The notes under the pieces: generated by a model
Database searches by the model: none
What the model saw: the letters and a program-made list of their open reading frames with translations, nothing else
What the model was told of the DNA's origin: nothing
Origin: Serratia fonticola
GTDB taxonomy: Bacteria; Pseudomonadota; Gammaproteobacteria; Enterobacterales; Enterobacteriaceae
DNA length: 64,000 nucleotides
Direction of reading: 5' to 3'
Assembly: GCF_001006005.1 (NCBI RefSeq)
Contig: NZ_CP011254.1
Location: 744,001 to 808,000, forward strand
Made by a program: the position numbers and the translations under genes
Shown: one piece after another, positions 57,148-64,000 of the stretch
How positions within the stretch are numbered: the first letter of the stretch is position 1
Layout: every line of letters starts with the position of its first letter

Positions 57148-58053
57148 TTAAGACTCATCATCACTCACTCGATTATAAACTCTGGCAACATAATGCCCGC
57201 GCCCATCACCATGCCCCAGGTCCATCGATACCATTGCCTCTGCTTCTTTCCGGCTTAATCCTTTACTCATATGATAGTCCGTAGCCTCTTTGGAATAGGC
57301 ATAACGCAGACTATGCGGAGATTCTTTCCCCGTTAACCCTGCCTCTTTGAGCGTATTTCGGTACCGATCAATAGCAGAATGCAGACTAGGTTTGTCTATT
57401 AAACGTCCATTGTGTGTATCAACATATTTTATCGCCTCATTGACTGCACGAATAACCGTTTCGCGATCTACAACTGTGGTATCCCTCGGGCGTCCACCTT
57501 TGGTTCCGAATATAATCCGTATACGCTCATCACCTTTATTTAATGCCTTCCGCCATGTCTTTAATGATTTGGCAGATTGAACCGTTTCTTCCGTCCTCAA
57601 TCCTAAATAACGAGCCAGTTGCATTGCAGCGGCGACACCGTCGTCTTTATCACGTATATGGGCGAGCGCTGCGTGATAGCGCTCGTCTGTAATAGCTATT
57701 TTAGAGCCGTCACGACTAGCCCCAGATAAGCCGAGAGCCGAATTACTTAATCTTTCATGACTTGGATCGGCGAGTTTCGTCCTGCCAGCAGTAGAAAACA
57801 TCGCCCGAATAGCCGCCATTTCATTTTGCAGAGTACGTTTGGAGATATTTTCTGACAGACGATTCTTTATATAGAGCTCAACATGATTAGTTTTTAAATT
57901 ATTGACATCTCGGATCTGGATATTTAATTTCAACATACTTTCGGCGAAACGCGACGCTATTCTGGCGCGATCTGAAACGGTTTTAAAACTCCCACCCGAC
58001 TTTCGAGCCAGCGTGATTAATTGCTTGCTTAACTGCTTATTGGCTCTCGACAT
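57148..58053 (-). CDS. Second tyrosine recombinase (Integrase_1-type)
   Basis: 301 residues. It has an N-terminal phage-integrase SAM-like domain (SRANKQLSKQLITLARKS), then the catalytic domain with the first Arg in ARYLGLRTEETVQ, the HxxR box SPHSLRYAYSKE, HGDGRGHYVARVYNR with His and the likely Tyr. Such integrase-domain proteins are a constant part of this ICE class in addition to the tRNA-proximal integrase; their job is unclear. It lies between R1 and R2 and has a GGAGGAGGG ribosome site. Confidence 0.85.
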   Translation of the reverse strand: MSRANKQLSKQLITLARKSGGSFKTVSDRARIASRFAESMLKLNIQIRDVNNLKTNHVELYIKNRLSENISKRTLQNEMAAIRAMFSTAGRTKLADPSHERLSNSALGLSGASRDGSKIAITDERYHAALAHIRDKDDGVAAAMQLARYLGLRTEETVQSAKSLKTWRKALNKGDERIRIIFGTKGGRPRDTTVVDRETVIRAVNEAIKYVDTHNGRLIDKPSLHSAIDRYRNTLKEAGLTGKESPHSLRYAYSKEATDYHMSKGLSRKEAEAMVSMDLGHGDGRGHYVARVYNRVSDDES

Positions 58054-58573
58054 TCCCTCCTCCTTTCGTCATGAAAAACGTACGACATTACCGCCTTCGC
58101 CCCGAGGGATGAAGGACGTACCGAACTGCATTTTTGATGTACGCCAAAACGTCTGAACAACGTTCAGCACGACGGTGATACATCCTGGCCCGACGACACG
58201 GTGTGATTTGCGCTTCCTGCGGCTCGACTGATAACTGTGCGTCGGAGTGGCAAAATGTTGAGTTCTTGTGAGGTATCCACAGCTCGCTGAGCTGCTTGCG
58301 GCTTTCGCCGGTACCTGACTACTGCCAGGTCACCTCCATCCATCAGCTTTCGCTAATGTTGCCATCGTTACCGAGTCGATTGTTCTCCTTCATTACATAA
58401 ATAAGCGCCTTCATGGGTTACCCCGTATTTACGACGCGATGGTTGGAAAAATGTCATTTCACATGCGCTGAATGGTCCATAGTCCGTGGTTCGACCAGAG
58501 TACTACGTGTCGGTCAGAGCGTAGAAGACGTTGGTAAAGCCCGTATTACGTGGGTTTGTCCGTTATGCGCTTT
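58054..58573. other. Gene-free stretch upstream of the second recombinase
   Basis: No supported gene. On the minus strand GTACG and CGTAC followed by GTTTTT lie just before the recombinase gene and may be a weak terminator. The remaining sequence has mixed frames on both strands. Confidence 0.4.
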
Positions 58574-58617
58574 GCGCGTCACTTGGTATATGCTTCGCAA
58601 TTACACAAGTGACGCGC
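58574..58617. repeat. Perfect 12-bp inverted repeat, possible oriT or terminator
   Basis: GCGCGTCACTTG (58,574-58,585) and CAAGTGACGCGC (58,606-58,617), perfect, with a 20-base loop. It overlaps the 3' end of the small frame at 58,579-58,740. Inverted repeats of this size are typical of oriT regions and of strong terminators; no T-run is present. Confidence 0.6.
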
Positions 58618-58740
58618 TGCGCAGCTCCCGCGCCAAATGCTGCTTCTGCAGATGCCAAATGTTCCGATTGGCATAGCAGAACGCCGCAAATGTTGCCGGG
58701 GTTGCTGGACGTCGATCCAAAAAGATAAGGGCGTAGACAT
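58579..58740 (-). CDS. Short open frame behind leader L7, doubtful
   Basis: 53 codons (begins MSTPLSFWIDVQQPRQHLRR) starting exactly at the end of leader L7 with an AGGAG site. The second half (ICRSSIWRGSCAARHL) runs through the 12-bp inverted repeat and looks unlike protein, so the gene may be truncated or frameshifted. The leader is the main support for it. Confidence 0.4.
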   Translation of the reverse strand: MSTPLSFWIDVQQPRQHLRRSAMPIGTFGICRSSIWRGSCAARHLCNCEAYTK

Positions 58741-58800
58741 AATGTTTCTCCTGGTAATGGAGAAACTATCCCACCGGGAAGTTTCCCGCTGGGTGTCAGT
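58741..58800 (-). promoter_or_regulatory. Leader L7: exclusive hairpins
   Basis: Minus strand: CCC..GCGGGA and TTCCCGGTGGG (hairpin 1); GGGAAACT pairs with AGTTTCTCC (one bulge); GTTTCTCC pairs perfectly with GGAGAAAC at the ribosome site. No U-run follows. Confidence 0.65.
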
Positions 58801-58838
58801 TGTCGTGATGAAACTGACTGTCTGTGAGTGGATAAACG

Positions 58839-59068
58839 CACCTTCATCGCAATAAACTGCGATCCCCACTCTCAAAGGTTCAGGGGGGTTACCGCTCTAA
58901 AGCGCGTCCTTTCAGGTTAAGGTCGCATTGGCTGTGGTCGCTCGAAAGCGTCAGTCTCAGACCACGCTTCTCTCCGTATGACTTTGGCTTGTGATCGCCC
59001 TAGGGCACTTCTCTCAGATCACCTGCGCACTCCTTGCGCTGAAGCATTGACTGTTGTCATCGACAACG
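58839..59068 (-). repeat. Structured repeat R2
   Basis: Longer copy of R1 with two stem units: GTGGTC (58,934) ... GACCAC (58,965) around GCT-CGAA-AGC, and GTGATC (58,991) ... GATCAC (59,022) around GCCC-TA-GGGC. The end hairpin is GTTGTC-ATC-GACAAC (59,053-59,067). It lies directly upstream of leader L7. Arm sequences differ from R1 but pairing is kept. Confidence 0.8.
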
Positions 59069-59073
59069 ATAGA

Positions 59074-59761
59074 ACAGGGGGATCATAAAGGAGAGTCCAG
59101 AAATCTTCAACAGAAACAAGGCGGGGATATATGCAGCAAAAGAGACGGAGTTTTGCACATACCCACCGCCAGAGTCTGTTCGCTTGCCCCGCTCACAGAC
59201 CGCTCCCGTTTGCCGGGGTGCTGGGTGGCCCCGGCTTCACTGGCTTTTCTGACCGTGGATATGTGCATAACTCAATTTATTTTCTCAACATTGACAAGCT
59301 CTCAATGGCTTTTTTCTCCGCCAATTTGGTTTCCGATTTTATACTCCTCCAATTGGAGAGCATTACACGGCGAGTCTATTTTTGTACTTTCCTATTTCAT
59401 AGAGATTTTCAGCGGCGCAAAAAAGTAATTTCATCAAAAACCAATTAAATACAATAAGTTATGGTAATTTAATTTCTCAAAAATGGTTTCAAATACCTGT
59501 TTTCGACTATGTTGATGTTCCCTGTCTCTATTTCGATTTTTGCAACTAATTAACGTATCTTTTACCTCCTTGGCCCTCAAACCTCTTGAAGGGTTTACCC
59601 TTTTTCAGCTATACTAAAAGAGAGTAATTTGGTTAATGTAAATGTGCTCCATTTGAACCAATTACTTTTAAGATACTAAAGAGCTCTTGCTAATTAGTAC
59701 ATTAAGCGCTTTTTATCATACGTAGCACACAGGCCAACCAATGAGTTAAACAAGGAAAAAT
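59074..59761. other. Long stretch without a firm gene
   Basis: Mostly non-coding. A plus-strand frame at 59,131-59,448 (105 codons: QSLFACPAHRPLPFAGVLGG, then LSMAFFSANLVSDFI) faintly recalls hypothetical proteins annotated in enteric mobile elements, but I see no good ribosome site and put it at about 0.3. The 59,450-59,700 part is AT-rich. AAGGAAAAAT just before 59,762 is the ribosome site of the next gene. Confidence 0.4.
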
Positions 59762-60214
59762 ATGGATAGCGAAATACTTTTCATCGAAAAAGCAATAAGA
59801 TCAGCAAAAGAAGTAAAAATCATTAACAAAGAAAAATTACAGGATACTATAGCCCTACAAATACAATACAAAAAAGAAATATTCCTAGTAATGATAAAAA
59901 AAGCATTTGGAAATCACTACGTTATAAATGTAAACAACCCCGTAAACTTTAGTGAGCTTGGTGAGATTGATGAAAGCACGAATGCTTTCGAACTTTCAAA
60001 TAAATTTAATACTTATGCTGTCGCTACAAAATGTATAGCTATAGGTAATACAGCCTTCAAATTTATGTTCTCAAGAGAAGAAATTATCTCGCAAGAAGAC
60101 ACTAGAAATAAAAACTTTATATTAAAGAGAGTCATGTTATCTTTGTCTATTGTAATAGATGCCCCCAGTGTATTTCTTTCAGTGGCCGGTGACAATGAAG
60201 CAGAAAAAAACTGA
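59762..60214 (+). CDS. AT-rich cargo protein, unknown
   Basis: 150 residues, start ATG with AAGGAAAAAT upstream. N-terminal helix (FIEKAIRSAKEVKIINKEKL) and a strand-rich centre (FLVMIKKAFGNHYVINVNNP). It has no transmembrane segment. The end overlaps the next gene by 20 bp, so both are made together. Its low GC unlike the neighbours suggests recent capture; a two-gene defence or toxin system is possible (inference). No family recognised. Confidence 0.65.
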   Translation: MDSEILFIEKAIRSAKEVKIINKEKLQDTIALQIQYKKEIFLVMIKKAFGNHYVINVNNPVNFSELGEIDESTNAFELSNKFNTYAVATKCIAIGNTAFKFMFSREEIISQEDTRNKNFILKRVMLSLSIVIDAPSVFLSVAGDNEAEKN

Positions 60215-60803
60215 TACAATAAAAAGCAATGAAATATTAATATTCATTTTTGGGTGGATTGCATCTTTTTTTGCCGTAGCCGTTCCTATAATGCTTGTAT
60301 CATATATAAACACAAACACCCCAACTATATCAGCTGATTATAAAGATAGAATAACCATACTATCCTATCTTGCAGGTGCTTTTTTTAGCGGTCTATTTAC
60401 CACGTATAGAGTTTATAGAAAAGGTAAAGAAAAAGATAGTGAGATATCCCAACTAACACAAGAAAACAATGAACTAAAAAATGCATACCAGGCTATTTCC
60501 CCCAAGAAAAAAATAATAATAAAAATCCTTACTGAACTCTACAAAAAATCACATGATATGTCAAAAGGCCAGATACTTAGCTTACTAATAAAAAAAATAG
60601 AAGAGATAAATGAAGATTCTGCTATGGACTCCAGTTGGGAGGGAATGATTAATTATCTAAAAAATCATGCCCAGTTCAATGAATTCAATCAACCCGTAGC
60701 AATGAATAGTGCCCAACAGGAGATTGGGAGAAAATCAGAATTTACTTACAATAAAAACGGCCAATCATTTGAAATAAAATTCAACAATGAAAAAAACAAA
60801 TGA
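60195..60803 (+). CDS. Membrane protein of the AT-rich cargo pair
   Basis: 202 residues from the ATG at 60195. Two transmembrane segments (ILIFIFGWIASFFAVAVPIM and ITILSYLAGAFFSGLFTTYR), a coiled coil (EISQLTQENNELKNAYQAI) and a soluble C-terminal domain. Two-TM proteins coupled to a small cytosolic partner are a common layout of abortive-infection effectors, but nothing here proves that. Confidence 0.65.
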   Translation: MKQKKTDTIKSNEILIFIFGWIASFFAVAVPIMLVSYINTNTPTISADYKDRITILSYLAGAFFSGLFTTYRVYRKGKEKDSEISQLTQENNELKNAYQAISPKKKIIIKILTELYKKSHDMSKGQILSLLIKKIEEINEDSAMDSSWEGMINYLKNHAQFNEFNQPVAMNSAQQEIGRKSEFTYNKNGQSFEIKFNNEKNK

Positions 60804-60880
60804 AAATGACAAACACACAACCCAGGTTGTCCTGGCATCACATCTGCCGTAATGTAATAGTAACAAAACGCAGGAGATTA

Positions 60881-61114
60881 ATGACCATGACCAAAAAAGC
60901 ATCAAATCAAAAGGATGATATCTGGAGCGTTATCGCTAAAGGGTTAGTGGAAGCTGTCAAAATGGTGTTTTCTGTCTCGGCATTTATTTTTACAGCGAGT
61001 TCAAGCAAAACATCAAATGCCCCCTTAGAAAATGGTCATAAAGATGGATGGCGAGATGGGCATAGTGGATATGGTTTTTACGTTGGTGATATTAGAAGTG
61101 ACGATGATGAATAA
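60881..61114 (+). CDS. Small ICE protein, unknown
   Basis: 77 residues from the ATG at 60881, which has an AGGAG site; an upstream in-frame ATG (60,800) lacks one. A hydrophobic segment (GLVEAVKMVFSVSAFIFTAS) is followed by an acidic, glycine-rich tail (WRDGHSGYGFYVGD). It may be membrane-associated. Its relation to the AT-rich pair upstream is only positional. Confidence 0.55.
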   Translation: MTMTKKASNQKDDIWSVIAKGLVEAVKMVFSVSAFIFTASSSKTSNAPLENGHKDGWRDGHSGYGFYVGDIRSDDDE

Positions 61115-61117
61115 AGA

Positions 61118-61153
61118 CTAGGTAATAGCTGAAACGCCTCAGCCATTACCTAG
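61118..61153. terminator. Bidirectional terminator between convergent genes
   Basis: CTAGGTAATAGCTGA and TCAGCCATTACCTAG form a 15-base stem with one mismatch and a 6-base loop between the convergent 61,114 and 61,171 gene ends. Confidence 0.75.
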
Positions 61154-61170
61154 ATTACAAGATATTGATT

Positions 61171-62676
61171 CTATTTCATGCCCTTTATTACTGCTGTTTT
61201 AGTTATATCAGTAGCGATTTTCCCTCCCTTAGCTCCAGCAGTTTGGCTTCCCTCACTTGATTTATTTATTGCTTGAGATATCGCCCCCCCAATACTTATA
61301 CCACTCCAGCTTACCGCTCCAAACCAAAATGCAGGTAGCACCACAAACATCGACCCCAGTACCAGGTTCATGATCCAGCCTTCGGCCCCAACACTGCTGA
61401 ACCAGTTATAATATCCGCGAGCGCCGGTATACACAATTTCGATTAGCCGATCGTCAAGCCAACTGCCCAGTTCCCACCAGAACGTCACGAATATCATCGC
61501 AAACATGGCAAAAGTCAGCGTTACCACCACCTTGGGGTCATAGGCACCGAACAGCATTACTAGAGGGATGCAGATCACCATCGCCATCATCAAAATGCCA
61601 TGCACCATCGGCAACGCCTGGCGCAGCGCATCGAACGCTGGTAGCTGAGTCGCTTGAGCCGAAAATGCCCCCAGACCACTGATCATCTGCTTGAAGCTAG
61701 TATCAAGGTCTATGCCAGTACCCCGCTGGCTTCCCGCCAGATAAGTTTCGTGACCACCAGACATCAGGGTATTTTGCGGGCTAACCAGCCAACGCAACAG
61801 GTTTTCCTCCCAGTTTTCACCATCAACGAACTTCATCCGGTTGGCGACTTTAACGTTATATGCCCCCGCCAACCGACTTTTCAGCCCGATGCCGGATGCG
61901 TTCCACCACTCCTTGCAGGTGGGATATCCCCCACGTCCTACATCAGGATAACCGCTATCCCGACTCTCTCTGTACGGCCACAGCGAACGGGGTAAGGTAG
62001 ACGTGTAATAGTCATAGTAACCGCCGGTATTCAGGAAGTAGCTTGAACCTATCCAACCCACCGAATTGATTGTGGCGTCACTGAGCTGGCTATTGGTGGA
62101 TTTCAGCTTGAAATAGGCTTTGGCATAACACTGGCTGGCAAACTCCTGTACTTCCTGACGGATCACCGGATCAATAAGTTGGGTATGCTGCACCTCAAAG
62201 CGCAGTTGGCGGAGTTCCATGCCACAGGGGATGGACGCGATGGCCGCATGTGTCACCCCTTTTGATAGGTTGTGAACCAAATACCACCACATCGGTACCT
62301 GGGCAACCTGGCCGTTAAAGTCGGTCAACAACCCGCCATACCCAGATTCCTCCGGTTTGGGCACATTGGTGCCGCATTGCCGGGAGCGTGTCTGATCAAA
62401 CTTCATCACAGTTAGATCCACCTCCTTGAACGGCATGGCACAGAACATAATCACCACGAACGCCACATACAGCACCTGCTCAATGCGGGGGAGCGCCAGC
62501 GCCCCCTTGTTCCCCTCGTCATCCCCCTCAGTGCGCACCTTTAGCCAGACGCCAGCCACCTTCAGAGCCAGAGGCAAGGCAAACAGTCCGGTGGTAGTAA
62601 TGATGATCCACAGGGCGTTATTAATCAGCCACCCCAGGAACACCAGGAAGAATTCCAGATAACTGTCCGTCGTCAT
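61171..62676 (-). CDS. TraG-like conjugation protein (TraG_N)
   Basis: 501 residues from the ATG at 62676, which shares its A with the upstream stop (TGATG). Several transmembrane segments at both ends (LGWLINNALWIIITTTGLFA; VHGILMMAMVICIPLVMLFG), a large soluble part with six cysteines, and SGGHETYLAGSQRGTGIDLD. This is the TraG N-terminal type used for mating-pair formation and stabilisation in ICE type IV systems. It ends the conjugation operon. Confidence 0.85.
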   Translation of the reverse strand: MTTDSYLEFFLVFLGWLINNALWIIITTTGLFALPLALKVAGVWLKVRTEGDDEGNKGALALPRIEQVLYVAFVVIMFCAMPFKEVDLTVMKFDQTRSRQCGTNVPKPEESGYGGLLTDFNGQVAQVPMWWYLVHNLSKGVTHAAIASIPCGMELRQLRFEVQHTQLIDPVIRQEVQEFASQCYAKAYFKLKSTNSQLSDATINSVGWIGSSYFLNTGGYYDYYTSTLPRSLWPYRESRDSGYPDVGRGGYPTCKEWWNASGIGLKSRLAGAYNVKVANRMKFVDGENWEENLLRWLVSPQNTLMSGGHETYLAGSQRGTGIDLDTSFKQMISGLGAFSAQATQLPAFDALRQALPMVHGILMMAMVICIPLVMLFGAYDPKVVVTLTFAMFAMIFVTFWWELGSWLDDRLIEIVYTGARGYYNWFSSVGAEGWIMNLVLGSMFVVLPAFWFGAVSWSGISIGGAISQAINKSSEGSQTAGAKGGKIATDITKTAVIKGMK

Positions 62677-63044
62677 CACATCCCCCAACGGTAACTGGTG
62701 AATTCAATCAGCAGAGCCAGGCATACCATCATCACTTCAATACGGTAAACTACGCCCCGCGAGGGAGCCTGACGCAGCAACGTTGCTCGGACTCGGTGAA
62801 ACCACATTGCAGCCACGGTGCCGTACAGCATCACGCGCCAGATAAACAGCGGCACACGCGCCTGCTGCAGCCAGTCTGTCAATGCGGTCTCATTTCCGGC
62901 AAGATACAGCCCCAATGCCGTAGCTCCCCCTCCCAGAACCAGAATAACCACCATGCCAGCAATAAAGCCGACCGTTTTACGCCACCGGCGCGGCCCCCTT
63001 TCCTTGGACGGGCTTTCGGCCTTCGAAACTCTTGCAATCACCAT
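62676..63044 (-). CDS. Small membrane protein of the conjugation module
   Basis: 122 residues with three hydrophobic segments (VGFIAGMVVILVLGGGATAL, VPLFIWRVMLYGTVAAMWF, IEVMMVCLALLIEFTSY) and a basic N-terminus. It lies between the PFL_4711-like and TraG-like genes, overlapping the latter by one base. It is a usual companion in this ICE class; no specific function known. Confidence 0.75.
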   Translation of the reverse strand: MVIARVSKAESPSKERGPRRWRKTVGFIAGMVVILVLGGGATALGLYLAGNETALTDWLQQARVPLFIWRVMLYGTVAAMWFHRVRATLLRQAPSRGVVYRIEVMMVCLALLIEFTSYRWGM

Positions 63045-63046
63045 GA

Positions 63047-64000
63047 TTATTCCTCCGTGGACTTGCTGAGTCCCTGGACAGCACTGTCATTTTGTTGACG
63101 ATCCTGACGCAGGCTGTTATCCACCTCACGCGCCTCCTGACGGGTGATCGCCACCAGAATGGAATTGTTACTGATGGATTTTCGTATCTCCATCTCATTT
63201 TTCAGCGCCTGGATCTCCCGGTCTAAAAACTCCAGACGCCGATCAGATTCCGCTACAATAGGCTCTTGAGCTGCCACGCTCGGTTCTGATTGCCCCACCA
63301 TCAACATCCGACGCATCGCCAATGCCGTCGTGATGGTGTCAGCCATTGCCAGTTCCCCGGCCAGGCGCTGCACCAGAGCACCATTGTCCGGGTCATCCTT
63401 CAGGGCCTGGATAACTCCGCGAGTCACGGCCAGATCGCCGGTTTTCAACGTTGCCAGATTGGTCGCATTGGGAGCCAGATTACCGTTCACCAGCTTGATC
63501 AGGGTTTCCTGGTTCTCTTTGGTGGTTTTTTCCAGCATGGGAGAAAAGCCCTCACCCGGTGTAGAGGTACCCGGCTCATTTTCCAGCCCACCGCTGTTGC
63601 ACTCGCTGCCACTCACACAAGTGCGTAGCGCGCGATCCCCCAGAACTTTCGATACCGCATCTGCTGCTTCAGCACTGGTTTTATACTTCTGACATAACGA
63701 GCCATTACACGCCGATGAACTCACCGCTGCATCACTGGTGGCAGACTGTTTATTCAGGATGTTGTAACCTGCTTTGGCAATGTCATACGTGGGTTTGATA
63801 GCCTTCTGCCCCGTCCCTCCTCGCTGTTGCCCCCCCACCCATTTCACCCCTTCTTTACCCGTGGATTTCTTCAAGCTGTTATCTGCACGGATCGCATCAG
63901 ACGTACTGGAAATGACATTCTGAAATTCCTCGCCAATCGCCGTTTGCGTCAACTTGCCTGACAAGGAGTAATCAGCCAGTTTCTTCGACATCGTCTGACA
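63047..64000 (-). CDS. ICE protein of the PFL_4711 (TIGR03755) family, 3' part
   Basis: Open to the window edge, so incomplete at the N-terminus; at least 318 codons. It shows TQTAIGEEFQNVISSTSDAI, a cysteine-containing region (CNGSLCQK, RTCVSGSECNSGG), the GDLAVTRGVIQALKDDPDNG segment and a C-terminal coiled coil (RRLEFLDREIQALKNEMEI). These fit the integrating conjugative element protein family PFL_4711, normally next to TraG. It is probably exported and part of the mating apparatus. Confidence 0.75.
   Translation of the reverse strand, partial: CQTMSKKLADYSLSGKLTQTAIGEEFQNVISSTSDAIRADNSLKKSTGKEGVKWVGGQQRGGTGQKAIKPTYDIAKAGYNILNKQSATSDAAVSSSACNGSLCQKYKTSAEAADAVSKVLGDRALRTCVSGSECNSGGLENEPGTSTPGEGFSPMLEKTTKENQETLIKLVNGNLAPNATNLATLKTGDLAVTRGVIQALKDDPDNGALVQRLAGELAMADTITTALAMRRMLMVGQSEPSVAAQEPIVAESDRRLEFLDREIQALKNEMEIRKSISNNSILVAITRQEAREVDNSLRQDRQQNDSAVQGLSKSTEE

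Noticed and set aside
58413..58676. 87-codon plus-strand frame
   Set aside because: Runs through the inverted repeat, has mixed hydrophobic/Cys-rich composition and no ribosome site.
26591..64000. CRISPR array among the ICE repeats
   Set aside because: Repeats are two or seven diverged, unevenly spaced elements tied to gene starts; there are no regular spacers and no cas genes.
26339..64000. Second copy of the tRNA-Phe 3' end (attR)
   Set aside because: Not found in the window; conjugation genes continue to the edge, so it should lie beyond.

Overview
The window looks like a Serratia-like enterobacterial chromosome (Enterobacterales, Yersiniaceae). The order trmB, mutY, yggX, mltC, speC is the conserved enterobacterial order, and the proteins read like close relatives of the E. 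coli ones. At 26,263 a tRNA-Phe(GAA) gene marks the start of a large integrative and conjugative element (ICE). The element runs to the end of the window and continues past it.

Chromosomal part (1-26,338). 1-4,914 is a chaperone-usher fimbrial operon on the minus strand (major pilin, minor pilin, usher, chaperone, tip-like protein). It faces a ToxR/PsaE-like membrane regulator with a FidL/PsaF-like partner (5,405-6,688). Next come a PglL/Wzy-type O-oligosaccharyltransferase, a LuxR-type regulator and two decayed genes (7,008-10,489). Housekeeping genes follow (10,851-19,411), interrupted by an IS481-family element that has landed in a REP-like repeat. 19,897-25,867 is a nucleotide-salvage operon: NupC, CpdB, a Bacillus-type pyrimidine nucleoside phosphorylase and an OprD-like porin. 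Together these cover outer-membrane entry, periplasmic dephosphorylation, uptake and phosphorolysis.

ICE part (26,339-64,000). The tRNA-proximal tyrosine recombinase is followed by cargo: a Tm-1-like/PEP-hydrolase-like pair with a divergent TetR regulator, and a SIR2-STAND-TPR protein that is probably an anti-phage defence gene. The MobH-type relaxase follows. The main cargo (36.8-51.2 kb) is one long minus-strand phenazine operon: phzB, D, E, F, G, a type I DAHP synthase, EhpF/EhpG-like carboxylate activation and reduction enzymes, a free-standing A-PCP protein whose specificity residues read as glycine, a FabD-like acyltransferase, oxidoreductases and a VOC protein. The cargo is bracketed by two diverged copies (about 83% identical by eye) of the tail of an ICE backbone methyltransferase-like gene and its terminator.

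52.4-59.1 kb resembles a leading region: ArdC and ArdB/KlcA antirestriction proteins, a CbtA-like toxin without its antitoxin, and small unknown genes. Seven gene starts here carry the same kind of leader, in which mutually exclusive hairpins could form a terminator or hide the ribosome binding site. Two copies of a larger structured repeat, whose stems covary, precede the leaders of two of the genes (the first gene of the main run and the isolated 58,740 ORF). I consider these leaders and repeats the most novel feature of the window. The last 5 kb hold an AT-rich cargo pair and the start of the conjugation module (TraG-like, PFL_4711-like).

All family assignments come from reading the translated sequence and from remembered family features. 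No database search was run.
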